A stretch of DNA of 64,000 nt from JASHPR01 sp963844655 (GCA_963844655.1 CAWJPA010000005.1:1-64000), one strand, 5' to 3'. Numbered from the stretch's first letter, positions 41,685-50,313 are shown. Translations and numbers: made by a program. The notes: generated by a model from the letters alone, not told the origin.

Positions 41685-43448
41685 ATGAGCAGGGGACCCG
41701 CAGGCTCGACCGCGAGCCCGTTCCGGCAGCCGAAGGCTGTGTTCGCGGTCGCGTTCGCCTGTGTCGTGTCGTTCATGGGGATCGGCCTGGTCGACCCGAT
41801 CCTGCCGTCGATCTCGCACGAGCTTCATGCCTCGCCCAGCGAGGTGACACTGCTGTTCACCAGCTACCTGGTGGTGACCGCGGTCGCGATGCTGATCACC
41901 AACTGGGTGTCCAGCCGGCTGGGGGCCAAGCCGACGCTGATCGTGGGCCTGATCCTGATCGTCGTATTCAGCGCGCTGGCCGGGGCCTCCCCCACGATCG
42001 GCCAGATCATCGGGTTCCGGGCCGGCTGGGGCGTGGGCAACGCGCTGTTCATCGCCACCTCCCTCGCCGTGATCGTGGCCTCGGCGAGCGGCGGGTTCGC
42101 CGGGGCCATCGTCCTGTATGAGACGGCCCTGGGCGTGGGCATCGCCATGGGCCCGCTGGTCGGCGGCGTGCTGGGCGAGATCAGCTGGCGCGGCCCGTTC
42201 TTCGGCGTGGCCGCGCTCATGTCGATCGCGCTGATCGCGACGGTGGTGCTGGTGGAGCCCACGCCACGGCCGCCGCGCAAGACCGGCCTGTCCGCGCCGC
42301 TGCGCGCGCTGCGCCACCGCGGCCTGCTGACCATGTCGCTGACCGCGCTCTGCTACAACTGGGGCTTCTTCACCGTCCTGGGCTATGCGCCATTCCCCAT
42401 GAACCTGAGCCCGATCAGGCTCGGGCTGGTCTTCACCGGCTGGGGCATCCTGGTCGCCATCTTCGCGGTGTTCGGCGCGCCCTGGCTGCAGGAACGCTAC
42501 GGCATAGCCCGGACCATGTACGGCAACCTCGCGGCGTTCGCCGTGGTCGTACTGGTCATCGCGGCCTGGACGACCGACCGCGCGGTGCTCATCCCGGCGG
42601 TGATCATCTCCGGGGTCTTCATCGGCATCAACAACACGGTCACCACGCAGGCCGTGATGACCGTCGCCCCGGTCGAGCGCCCGGTCGCCTCGGCCGCCTA
42701 CAGCTTCGTCCGCTTCATCGGCGGCGGCCTCGCGCCGTACGTGGCGGGACGGCTGGTCATCGCCGCAGGCATCCACGTGCCGTTCTTTATCGCCGCGGGT
42801 GCGATCGTGCTGGGCATAGCGATCCTGGCCACCGCCCACGGCCTGCTGGCCGACGCCGAGCGGGTCCAGGCCGAACAGGTCAGCGGCTCCGCCCGGCCCG
42901 CACCCCGCCCGGCCGTGGTGCCGGTGGCAGGCCATGCGACGGCACCCGCCGGGGCCGTGCCGCCCGGCAGCGTGATCGTCGCGGCCGTCGACGAATCCCC
43001 GGTGGCCAGGCTGGTCACCGAGACCGCCGCCGAGCTGGCCGCGGCCACCGACCGGGTGGTCCATGTGGTGCACGCCAAGGAGGCCGCGATCGCCGGCGAC
43101 GCGGGCGTCGACGTCGACGACCTGACCGCGGCCCGGGCGCTGGTCCTGAGCCACCTGGACAAACTCGCCACGCACCGGGTCCCGGCCGAGGGCCAGATCC
43201 TGCTGCACGCGTCCGACCACGGTGCGGCCGGGCGGATGGTCGCCGAGTACGCCGACAACACCGGGGCGTCGACGATCGTGATCGGCGCGCCCACGCACGG
43301 CGGCCTCGCCGCCCTGATGGACGCCAGCGCCAGCCGGGAGCTGTGGCGGCACACGCGCAGCAACATCCTGATCATCAACCCGGCCGCCCCAGTGCCGCCC
43401 AGGGCCGGGGCCGCGGACCCGGTTACAGCTCGCGGCGCTCGAAGCTGA
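41685..43448 (+). CDS. MFS transporter fused to a universal stress (USP) domain
   Basis: 587 residues from ATG 41685. Residues 15-400 are a 12-helix MFS exporter with LVDPILPSISHELHASPSEVTLLFTSYLVVTAVAML, motif A-like NWVSSRLGAKPT and motif C-like ALGVGIAMGPLVGG. After a Pro/Ala linker, residues 427-570 form a USP fold: VIVAAVDESPVARLV, and the nucleotide loop GAPTHGGLAALMDASASRELW. The tail would be cytoplasmic and may sense ATP or stress. MarR lies upstream. Drug export is the usual role of this MFS group. Confidence 0.88.
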   Translation: MSRGPAGSTASPFRQPKAVFAVAFACVVSFMGIGLVDPILPSISHELHASPSEVTLLFTSYLVVTAVAMLITNWVSSRLGAKPTLIVGLILIVVFSALAGASPTIGQIIGFRAGWGVGNALFIATSLAVIVASASGGFAGAIVLYETALGVGIAMGPLVGGVLGEISWRGPFFGVAALMSIALIATVVLVEPTPRPPRKTGLSAPLRALRHRGLLTMSLTALCYNWGFFTVLGYAPFPMNLSPIRLGLVFTGWGILVAIFAVFGAPWLQERYGIARTMYGNLAAFAVVVLVIAAWTTDRAVLIPAVIISGVFIGINNTVTTQAVMTVAPVERPVASAAYSFVRFIGGGLAPYVAGRLVIAAGIHVPFFIAAGAIVLGIAILATAHGLLADAERVQAEQVSGSARPAPRPAVVPVAGHATAPAGAVPPGSVIVAAVDESPVARLVTETAAELAAATDRVVHVVHAKEAAIAGDAGVDVDDLTAARALVLSHLDKLATHRVPAEGQILLHASDHGAAGRMVAEYADNTGASTIVIGAPTHGGLAALMDASASRELWRHTRSNILIINPAAPVPPRAGAADPVTARGARS

Positions 43449-43459
43449 CCATGCCAGGC

Positions 43460-44512
43460 TCACCAGATCGTGAACCGGATGAGGCTGAGCAGGCCGAAGG
43501 CCAGGCAGTAGACCGCGAACGGCGTGAGCGTGCGGGTGCGGAACCAGCGGGCCAGGAAGACGATGGCCAGCAGCGATGTGGCGGCCGCGGCCACGCTGCC
43601 GGCGAGCACCTGGCCCCGGATGCCGTCGCCCAGCGGCCCGGTGAGGTCGGGGACCTTCAGGGCCCCGGCGGCCAGGATCACCGGGGTGGACAGCAGGAAC
43701 GCGAAACGCAGCGCGTCCTCGTGGCTCAGACCCCGGACCAGGCCTCCGGCCATGGTCACGCCCTCCCGGCTGATGCCGGCGAACAGGGCCAGGATCTGCG
43801 CGGCGCCGATCCACAGGGCCGAGCCCGCGCCGATCCCGGCCAGGCGCTGCTCGGCGGCCAGGTCGACCGAGGCGCGCTCCGGCCGTGGCCGGCCAGGCCC
43901 GGGGCGGCGGGCCGCAGGCTGCTCCCGGTCCGCGCCCGCGCCCGCACCCCCGGCCGCGGCCGCGGCGGCCATGGCGACCGGAGCGGCTTCCGGGTCGTGA
44001 TCCTCCGCGGGCCCGGTACTGTCCGCCGGGGCCGGGATACGCCCACGCCGACGGTAGCGCTCGCCCAGGAGCAGGATGCCGCCGTTGATCATCAGGAAGA
44101 GGGCGGCCACCTCGGGACGGGCGAACAGCACCCGGAACGCGTGCTCGAACTTAAGCCCGGCGAGGCCAACCGGGATCGTGGCGATCACGATCAGCCAGGC
44201 CAGTCGCTGCTCGGGCGTCTCGGCCCGGCGCTGGGCCACGCTGGTGACCAGGCCGCGGGCCAGCCGCAGCCACTCCCGCCAGTAGTAGCCGATCAGGACC
44301 AGGGCGGTGGCCAGGTGCAGGCCGACGATGAAGGCCAGGTAGGGGCTCTCCGCGCTGTCTTCCTGGCGAACCAGGGCGGCCCAGCTGCCACCCAGCCACG
44401 ACGGGATCAGGACCGTGTGCCCGAGGCTGGACACCGGGAACAGCTCGGTCAGGCCCTGGATCAGGCCGATGACGACCGCCTGCAGGTAGGTCAGGTGATG
44501 CGCGGCGTTCAT
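43460..44512 (-). CDS. uppP: Undecaprenyl-diphosphatase UppP/BacA-like
   Basis: 350 residues from ATG 44512, overlapping the DedA stop by four bases (ATGA). The two family motifs are recognisable: IQGLTELFPVSSLGH (Q-x3-E and SS-x-GH) and FAGISREGVT in place of PG-x-SRS-x2-T. The Ser-Arg pair is kept, but Pro becomes Ala and the second Ser becomes Glu. An Ala/Gly/Pro-rich cytoplasmic insert of about 75 residues (about 165-240) is unusual. UppP makes undecaprenyl phosphate from its diphosphate for reuse in wall synthesis. The motif changes leave activity somewhat uncertain. Confidence 0.82.
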   Translation of the reverse strand: MNAAHHLTYLQAVVIGLIQGLTELFPVSSLGHTVLIPSWLGGSWAALVRQEDSAESPYLAFIVGLHLATALVLIGYYWREWLRLARGLVTSVAQRRAETPEQRLAWLIVIATIPVGLAGLKFEHAFRVLFARPEVAALFLMINGGILLLGERYRRRGRIPAPADSTGPAEDHDPEAAPVAMAAAAAAGGAGAGADREQPAARRPGPGRPRPERASVDLAAEQRLAGIGAGSALWIGAAQILALFAGISREGVTMAGGLVRGLSHEDALRFAFLLSTPVILAAGALKVPDLTGPLGDGIRGQVLAGSVAAAATSLLAIVFLARWFRTRTLTPFAVYCLAFGLLSLIRFTIW

Positions 44513-45186
44513 GAGCTCCCCTCGTGCCCGGCCGTGGCGCGGTCCCCGCCGCCGTTCCCGGGGCGGCGGCGCCACGCCTCCAGGAGCAGCGGGATCAGCG
44601 AAACGGCCACGATGACGGCGATGATCGGCAGCAGGTAGCGGTCGATGCCGGAAATCCGTGAGCCCAGCGCGTAGCCGGCCAGCGTGATGCCGGCGGTCCA
44701 GAGCACGCCGCCGGCGGCCTGCCAGATCGTGAACAGGGCCAGCGGGATGCCGATCGCGCCGGCCAGCGGGTTCATCACGGTCCTGACCACCGGGATGAAG
44801 CGCGCCAGGACCACGGCCCGCCGCGGCCCGTACCGCTGGATGGTCGTCCGCGCCCGGTCGACGCCGGCTCTCAGCCGGGGCCGGCCTGGGCGGATCAGCA
44901 GCGCCTGGCCCGCCCCGCGCCCGATGAAGTACCCGGTCTCCGCCCCGGCCAGGGCGCCCGCGGTGGCCGCGATCAGTACCGCCGGGAGGCTCAGGTGCAC
45001 GGCCGAGTGGCTCGGGCTCGCGCACAGCAGCCCCGCGGTGAACAGCAGCGAGTCGCCGGGCAGGAAGAAGCCGATCAGCAGCCCGGTCTCGGCGAACAGG
45101 ATCAGGAAGATGCCCAGGGCGCCCGCGCTGGCCAGCAGGCTGTGCGGGTCGAGCAGGTTGAGCGCGACCGGAGCAGAGTGCGACAT
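44509..45186 (-). CDS. DedA-family membrane protein
   Basis: 225 residues from ATG 45186. DedA signature regions are seen: FAETGLLIGFFLPGDSLLFTAGLL, GAETGYFIGRGAGQAL and VLARFIPVVRTVMNPLAGAIGIP (the conserved R-x-x-P-x-x-R). Some DedA proteins, such as UptA, move undecaprenyl phosphate across the membrane. The gene overlaps uppP, and both diverge from blaI. A shared task in carrier-lipid recycling is inferred from family knowledge and overlap. Confidence 0.88.
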   Translation of the reverse strand: MSHSAPVALNLLDPHSLLASAGALGIFLILFAETGLLIGFFLPGDSLLFTAGLLCASPSHSAVHLSLPAVLIAATAGALAGAETGYFIGRGAGQALLIRPGRPRLRAGVDRARTTIQRYGPRRAVVLARFIPVVRTVMNPLAGAIGIPLALFTIWQAAGGVLWTAGITLAGYALGSRISGIDRYLLPIIAVIVAVSLIPLLLEAWRRRPGNGGGDRATAGHEGSS

Positions 45187-45227
45187 GCAGCCCTTCCGTG
45201 GTCAGAGACGGGACGGCCGTGAGAGTA

Positions 45228-45265
45228 TTGACTACAGAAAACGTCGTACTACAAACATCATAGTA
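45228..45265. promoter_or_regulatory. Candidate BlaI operator and promoter
   Basis: TACTA at 45247-45251 and TAGTA at 45261-45265 form a dyad close to the BlaI/MecI pattern TACTACA/TGTAGTA, and a partial second site GACTACA starts at 45230. A TTGACT -35 (45228-45233) and TACAAA -10 (45250-45255, 16-base spacer) are overlapped by the dyad. The site lies midway between the divergent dedA-uppP and blaI-protease genes and could control both. Confidence 0.55.
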
Positions 45266-45276
45266 GAGGAGCGGCC

Positions 45277-45675
45277 ATGGCCCCGGAAGGACGCGCACGG
45301 CCGCGCGGCGCGCTGGAGCAGGAGGTCCTCGCCTGCCTGGCCGCCGCGGACGGCCCGCTGACGCCCGGCGACGTGCTGGCCGAGCTGGGCGGCGGGCTGG
45401 CCTACACGACGGTGATGACCACCCTGTCCCGGCTGCACGCCAAGGGCGCCATCTCCCGCCAGCCCGCGGGCCGGGGGTACGTGTACGGGCTGCGCGGCGG
45501 CCAGGCCGATGCGCAGGACTCCATGACCGCGCGCCGCATGCTGAAGCTGCTGGAGAGCGGCCGCGACCGGGCCGGTGTGCTGTCGCGCTTCGTCGCCGAC
45601 CTGAACCCCGAGGACGAGCAGTTGCTCGGCGACCTGCTCGCCGAGGGCCTGCCGCCGCCCGTGGATCCGGCATGA
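45277..45675 (+). CDS. BlaI/MecI/CopY-family repressor
   Basis: 132 residues with AGAGGAG before ATG 45277. Winged helix LEQEVLACLAAADGPLTPGDVLAELGGGLAYTTVMTTLSRLHAKG, spread over residues 13-57, ends in the wing RGYVYGL. The C-terminal helices (LKLLESGRDRAGVLSRFVADLNPEDEQLLGDLL) form the dimer and carry the usual cleavage region. BlaI represses until a membrane protease of the M56 family cuts it. The next gene supplies that protease and overlaps it by four bases. Confidence 0.9.
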   Translation: MAPEGRARPRGALEQEVLACLAAADGPLTPGDVLAELGGGLAYTTVMTTLSRLHAKGAISRQPAGRGYVYGLRGGQADAQDSMTARRMLKLLESGRDRAGVLSRFVADLNPEDEQLLGDLLAEGLPPPVDPA

Positions 45676-46625
45676 CCCTGCTCGGCCTGGTCCCGTTCGC
45701 GGTCAGCGCGGCCCTCGCGGTCGGCAGCGGCTGGCTGGCCCGCTGGCTCACGCCGCGCGCGGCCGCCCCGCTGCTCACCCTGCTCGCGCTGGCCACCTCC
45801 CTGGCCACCGGCCTCGTGCTCTGCGTGATCGCGTTCGGCGCGGCCGCGCAGCTGCCGGCCCTGGCCGAGCTCGGCCGCTGGTCCGTGGCGGCGCTGCGGC
45901 CGGGCCAGCCGGAGCCGACCTGGGGTCTGCTGGCCGGCGCCGTCGCGAGCGCGCTGCTTGCCGCCGCGCTCGGGTTCGCCATCCGGGCCGGCCGCGAGCT
46001 CGGGCGGGCCGCCCGGACCTGCCGCGCCAGCCGGCGGCTAGGCGGCGCGGGCCGGCTCGTCATCGCGCGCGACGACCGTCCGCTGGCCTACGCCGTGCCC
46101 GCCGGGCCGCGGGCCATTGTGATCTCCACGGGCATGATGCGGCTGCTGAGCGCCGACGAGCGGCGCGCGCTCATCGCCCACGAGGACGCCCACCTGCGGC
46201 AGAACCACGCCGTCTACGTGGTGCTGGCCGGGCTCGCGGCAGCGGCCAACCCGCTGCTCCGGCCCCTCGCCCACCAGGTCAGGCTCGCGGTGGAGCTGCA
46301 GGCGGACGCCGCCGCCGCGGACGAGGTCGGGGACCGGAGGGTCGTCGCGCGGACCCTGGCCCGGGCCAGCCTGGCGGCGGCCGCGACCCGCACCGCCGCG
46401 CCCGGCGTGCTCGCCCTGGCCGAGACGGACGCCTGCGCCCGGGTACGCGCCCTGACCGGGCCGCCGCCCCGGCGGCACCCCTGGGCGGCAGCGCTGGCCC
46501 TGGCGCTGGCCCTGGCCTCGGGCACGGCCGCGCTCACCGTGACCATGGCCGCGCACCAGCGCATTGAGGCCGCCCAGACCGCCTACGGCCGGACTCCCGC
46601 CGCCCAGACCGGCCCGCGCGCCTAG
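45672..46625 (+). CDS. M56/M48-type membrane metalloprotease (BlaR1-like, no sensor domain)
   Basis: 317 residues from ATG 45672 (ATGA overlap with blaI). Three N-terminal membrane segments come before a cytoplasmic zinc-protease domain with ALIAHEDAHLRQNH (H-E-D-A-H, the HExxH motif) near residue 175, and a Glu ligand is plausible in AVELQADAAAADE. A final membrane segment lies near 285. There is no extracellular penicillin-binding domain, so the inducing signal is not a direct BlaR-type beta-lactam sensor. It probably inactivates the adjacent BlaI. Confidence 0.87.
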   Translation: MTLLGLVPFAVSAALAVGSGWLARWLTPRAAAPLLTLLALATSLATGLVLCVIAFGAAAQLPALAELGRWSVAALRPGQPEPTWGLLAGAVASALLAAALGFAIRAGRELGRAARTCRASRRLGGAGRLVIARDDRPLAYAVPAGPRAIVISTGMMRLLSADERRALIAHEDAHLRQNHAVYVVLAGLAAAANPLLRPLAHQVRLAVELQADAAAADEVGDRRVVARTLARASLAAAATRTAAPGVLALAETDACARVRALTGPPPRRHPWAAALALALALASGTAALTVTMAAHQRIEAAQTAYGRTPAAQTGPRA

Positions 46626-46703
46626 CGTCCGGCCGGCGAGACGGATTGGAATTGCCGACCCGGTCGCTGCCACCTAAGTTATTGCCACACCTGCCGGCGT
46701 GAG

Positions 46704-46722
46704 TTAGGTTAGCCTTTCCTAA
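46704..46722 (+). promoter_or_regulatory. IdeR/DtxR-type iron box upstream of the ZIP transporter
   Basis: TTAGGTTAGCCTTTCCTAA matches the 19-bp iron-box consensus at 16 positions. It is 46 bases before GTG 46768, in promoter position. Regulation by IdeR or a manganese/iron DtxR paralogue is likely. Confidence 0.7.
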
Positions 46723-46767
46723 TACCCGGCCGCGGCACCGGTCCATGACGGCCTGAGGAGGCCCGCA

Positions 46768-47592
46768 GTGAGTTCCGCGCAGATCGCCGCGCTCGGTGCG
46801 ATAGCCGGGTTGACCATCTTCCTGGGCCTGCCTATCGGCAGGCTGCGCGAGCCCATGCCCAAGCTCCGGGCGCTGCTGAGCGCGACCGCCACCGGTATCC
46901 TGATCTTCCTGCTCTGGGACGTGCTTGACCACGCGTGGGAGCCCGTCGACGCCGCGCTGAGCGATCACAAGTACGGCTCGGCCCTCGGCAACGGGATCGT
47001 GCTCGGGGCGTGCTTCGGCGTCGGCCTGGCCGGCCTGGTGTACTTCGACCGGTGGGTCGCCAGGCGCAGCGCACGATCGCTCGGCCCGGGCACGGCGTCG
47101 GTCGCGGAACTGGAGCCCAAGCTGACCGGCCTGGCCCGGCTCAGCGATCTGCCGATGATGATCGCCATCGGGATTGGCCTGCACAACTTCGCCGAGGGCC
47201 TCGCCATCGGCAACTCGGCGGCCCAGGGTGAACTGCAGCTCGCGGTCCTGCTGGTCATCGGGTTCGGGCTGCACAACGCCACCGAGGGCTTCGGCATCGT
47301 CGCGCCCATGGCCGCGGTCGGCCGACGCCCCACGTGGGGTTACCTGGCCGTGCTCGGTCTCGTCGGCGGCGGCCCCACGTTCGTAGGCACCCTGGTCGGG
47401 CAGAGCGTGGTGAACGAGACCATCTCCATCGGCTTCCTGGCCCTGGCCGCCGGCTCGATTCTCTACGTTGTGATCGAGCTGCTGGCGGTGGCCCGCAAGC
47501 AGGCCCTCAAGGAGATCACCACCTGGGGCATCCTGTTCGGTGTGCTGCTGGGCTTCGCCACCGACGCCGTGGTCACCGCCGCCGGGGCCTGA
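46768..47592 (+). CDS. ZIP-family metal transporter
   Basis: 274 residues from GTG 46768 with TGAGGAGG upstream. Eight membrane segments are predicted. The two metal-binding helices have the ZIP motifs GIGLHNFAEGLAIGN and GFGLHNATEGFGI (H-N-x-x-E-G). ZIP proteins import Zn, Fe or Mn to the cytoplasm, though some GufA-type members are less well known. The iron box upstream argues for iron or manganese rather than zinc. Confidence 0.9.
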   Translation: MSSAQIAALGAIAGLTIFLGLPIGRLREPMPKLRALLSATATGILIFLLWDVLDHAWEPVDAALSDHKYGSALGNGIVLGACFGVGLAGLVYFDRWVARRSARSLGPGTASVAELEPKLTGLARLSDLPMMIAIGIGLHNFAEGLAIGNSAAQGELQLAVLLVIGFGLHNATEGFGIVAPMAAVGRRPTWGYLAVLGLVGGGPTFVGTLVGQSVVNETISIGFLALAAGSILYVVIELLAVARKQALKEITTWGILFGVLLGFATDAVVTAAGA

Positions 47593-47611
47593 CCCACAGG
47601 CCCGGTGAGCC

Positions 47612-48298
47612 TTACACGGACAGCGGCCGCACCCGCAAGGTCAGCGACGCCGCCGCGGCAGGCGCGAGCTTGGCCTGGCCGTTAGCGAGCTCGAGAAACG
47701 CCACCGCCCGCTCGAAGGTCTCCCCCACGGCGTGACCCGCCAGCTGGGCCTGGTACGCCCGGTACCGCGTCATCTCCCACGCCTGGCCACGCGGAGGCAG
47801 CGACTCGAGGGCCGGCTCCGGAACCGGCCTCCAGGTCCAGTCCGTGACGGGGCCCTCGCCCGGCCCGGTGGCCACGCCGGCCGGCCGGACCAGGTCATCG
47901 GGGTCGAGGTAGTGACCCATCCGGTTCCGCACGAAACGCAGGCCGCCCAGGGTCTCCTCGATCAGCCGGCGCTGGGCCGGAAGCGCGGCGTCCAGCGCAC
48001 CGTCGTAGGTGTCCGGGTGGTAGCGCACCAGCGTGCCGTCCACGATCGTGACCCACCACACCGCCTCGCTGATCACCGCGAAGGCCCGGGACCGGTCCCG
48101 GGCCGTCAGCCGCAGCAGCCGGCCGGTCGTCTCCCGCATCGCGGTGATAGACCAGTCGAGAGCACTCCCCTCGGCCGCGCGCTCGCTCGTGTGCTCCCGG
48201 TTCCAGGCCACCCGGCACCGGGCCGAGCAAAACCGCGCATGCTCGCGGCGCGGCGCGAACTGACTGCCGCACTGCTCGCAGTCCCTGGTGTCAGCCAC
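47612..48298 (-). CDS. Protein with N-terminal zinc-finger-like C4 motif, unknown function
   Basis: 228 residues from ATG 48298. The first 35 residues, RDCEQCGSQFAPRREHARFCSARCRVAWNREH, are given here only as landmarks C8, C11, C25 and C29, a C-x2-C...C-x3-C finger like those of the MYND/HIT class. The rest is helical with RYHPDTYDGAL and LGGLRFVRNRMGHYLDP. I recall this combination from actinobacterial hypotheticals. A nucleic-acid role is possible but not shown. Confidence 0.72.
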   Translation of the reverse strand: MADTRDCEQCGSQFAPRREHARFCSARCRVAWNREHTSERAAEGSALDWSITAMRETTGRLLRLTARDRSRAFAVISEAVWWVTIVDGTLVRYHPDTYDGALDAALPAQRRLIEETLGGLRFVRNRMGHYLDPDDLVRPAGVATGPGEGPVTDWTWRPVPEPALESLPPRGQAWEMTRYRAYQAQLAGHAVGETFERAVAFLELANGQAKLAPAAAASLTLRVRPLSV

Positions 48299-48358
48299 CC
48301 GACCATGTTACGCGTAACAGGTATCCTGGCCACGAGCCGGGGCAGGGCGGCGTGGCGC

Positions 48359-48991
48359 TCACCCGCCGGGCTCGTGACCTGGGGGCTCGCCTGGGCCGGG
48401 GCGGTCGGCGGCCTCGGCAGCGGCGACCTCGGCGGGGGTGACACGGTGCGGGCGGGGCGTATGGCCGGTGAGCACGGCGATCGAGGCGGAGATGCCCGTG
48501 TCCCGGTCACCGACGAGCTCCCACGCCCGCGCGACCCCGACGATCAGCGACGTGACCAGCGCGTAGCCGAGTACCTGCAGCGCCGTACTGTTGCGCGGGC
48601 TGGCGATCGCGGCGAGACCGCTGCCGAGCTCGGTGCCGAAGATCAGCAAGAGCAGGAGGATCAGCCAGATCTGCCGCCGCTGCAGGGTCTTGGCCGCCCG
48701 GCTGGCCCGGATTGACCGGATCGCGGCGGCCGTGAACAGGATCCCGATGACGCCCAGCACGACCGCCGGATACCCGCTGTTGGTGTCCGGCACCAGGCTG
48801 AAGAGCGACACCGCCAGCGCATTGCTGAACGCCAGCAGGGCGGCGGCCGCCCGCACCTGCTGGATGACGAGAGGCCCGGAGTTCGCGTTCCTGAGCGGCG
48901 TCACCGACACGGCGACGAACAGCAAGCCAGTCAGGGCGCCGGCCGAGCTGGCGACCGCAATCAAAAGATCCCGATAGGGGCCAGAAACCAC
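48359..48991 (-). CDS. Four-helix membrane protein of unknown function
   Basis: About 210 residues from GTG 48991 (VSGPYRDLLIAVASSAGALTG). Longer upstream readings give non-protein-like text. Four hydrophobic segments (about 10-30, 50-70, 80-100, 115-140) are followed by a charged tail with AAEVAAAEAADRP. The N-terminal YRDLLIAVASSAGALTGLLFVAVSV is a recognisable feature of small actinobacterial membrane proteins. No role is known. Confidence 0.68.
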   Translation of the reverse strand: MVSGPYRDLLIAVASSAGALTGLLFVAVSVTPLRNANSGPLVIQQVRAAAALLAFSNALAVSLFSLVPDTNSGYPAVVLGVIGILFTAAAIRSIRASRAAKTLQRRQIWLILLLLLIFGTELGSGLAAIASPRNSTALQVLGYALVTSLIVGVARAWELVGDRDTGISASIAVLTGHTPRPHRVTPAEVAAAEAADRPGPGEPPGHEPGG

Positions 48992-49266
48992 GGCGCCAAC
49001 ATACCTACTGGACCCGTGCAGGCGGGCCGGGAGCCCCGTCGGCATCTCGTGCTGTGGTCGCTGGCCGCGGGGCCGGCGGCCGCGCCGATGAGTTCCCGCA
49101 GGCCCGTTCGTCACCACCACCGGATGTGTCCCCGACCCGGGACGTGCGGGCCAGGAGCAGACCTGGTGCGGCCAGCCAGGCCGGTCTATTTGGTTCGCAG
49201 ATTCGATCGGGGTGCCGGTAAGTTCGGGGTTCCGGAAACATTGATCGGGAAAGAGTGGTGTCACAG

Positions 49267-50313
49267 ATGAGCTCGGGGCCGGCGATTCTGGTGGAGGGCC
49301 TGACCAAGTCATTCGGGGATGTGCGCGCGCTGCGGGGCATCGACCTTTCTGTGCCGCGCGGGACGGTGCTCGGAGTGCTGGGGCCGAACGGCGCGGGCAA
49401 GACAACCGCGGTGCGCATCCTGACCACGCTGCTGCTCCCGGATCAGGGCCAGGCCCTGGTCGAGGGCCGCGACGTGGTGCGGCAGGCGGCCGCGGTCCGG
49501 CGCTTGATCGGCCTGTCCGGGCAGTCGGCCGCCATCCAGGAGGAGCTGACCGGCCGGGAGAACCTGGAGATCGTGGGGCGGCTGCACCACCTGGGCAAGG
49601 CCGAGTCCCGCAGCCGCGCCACCGAGCTGCTGGAGCAGTTCGGGCTGACCGACGCCGCGGACCGCGCGGCCAAGACCTTCTCCGGCGGCATGCAGCGCCG
49701 CCTGGACCTGGCCGCCAGCCTGGTGGGCCACCCCAAGGTGCTGTTCCTGGACGAGCCGACCACGGGCCTGGACCCGCGCTCGCGGCTGGGGATGTGGGAC
49801 ATCATCCGGTCGCTGGTCGCGGGCGGCACCACGCTGCTGCTCACCACCCAGTACCTGGACGAGGCCGACGAGCTGGCGGACGAAATCGTGGTCATCGACC
49901 ACGGCCTGGTCATCGCGGCCGGCACGGCCGAGGAGCTGAAGAGCCGGGTCGGCGGGGACGTGCTCGAGTTCTCCGTGCCCGACCGGACCAGGACCGGCGA
50001 CGCGGTCAACGCGATCACGAAGATCGGCGAGAGCGAGCCGCACGTGGACGAGGAAACGGGCGTGGTCACGACGGGGGTCGGCGGGCGCGGGTCCGACGCG
50101 CTGATCGAGGCCGTGCGCGAGCTGGACGGCGCCGACGTCAGGACGCAGGGCCTGGCCCTGCGGCGGCCCTCCCTCGATGACGTGTTCCTCGCCCTGACCG
50201 GGCACGCCGCCGAAGACGAAAAACAGCCGGAGAAAGGCCGCCGCGGCCGCCGGTCAGCCAAGAAAGACGCCAAGAAAGACGCCAAGAAGGACACTGCGAG
50301 GGCTGCATCATGA
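49267..50313 (+). CDS. Daunorubicin-resistance-type ABC transporter ATPase (DrrA-like)
   Basis: 348 residues from ATG 49267 (MSSGPAILVEGLTKSFG); GTG 49255 is an alternative. Walker A GPNGAGKTT, signature TFSGGMQRRLDLAASL, Walker B VLFLDEPTTGLDPRSR and the D-loop are intact. The C-terminal segment with SLDDVFLALTGH is typical of DrrA. A Lys-rich tail (KKDAKKDAKKD) is unusual and probably touches membrane or permease. Co-translated with the permease; together they export hydrophobic drugs or lipids. Confidence 0.92.
   Translation: MSSGPAILVEGLTKSFGDVRALRGIDLSVPRGTVLGVLGPNGAGKTTAVRILTTLLLPDQGQALVEGRDVVRQAAAVRRLIGLSGQSAAIQEELTGRENLEIVGRLHHLGKAESRSRATELLEQFGLTDAADRAAKTFSGGMQRRLDLAASLVGHPKVLFLDEPTTGLDPRSRLGMWDIIRSLVAGGTTLLLTTQYLDEADELADEIVVIDHGLVIAAGTAEELKSRVGGDVLEFSVPDRTRTGDAVNAITKIGESEPHVDEETGVVTTGVGGRGSDALIEAVRELDGADVRTQGLALRRPSLDDVFLALTGHAAEDEKQPEKGRRGRRSAKKDAKKDAKKDTARAAS

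Noticed and set aside
40889..41776. N-terminal extension of the redoxin gene over marR
   Set aside because: GTG 40888 has a good ribosome site and the upstream part is antisense to a MarR gene.
41658..43814. Long minus-strand open frame of 718 residues
   Set aside because: It lies opposite the MFS-USP gene and has only Arg/Gly/Asp-rich low-complexity text.
44513..46063. Upstream extension of the UppP frame to 867 residues
   Set aside because: The extension covers dedA, blaI and part of the protease gene on the wrong frame; ATG 44512 overlaps dedA and starts the true family N-terminus.
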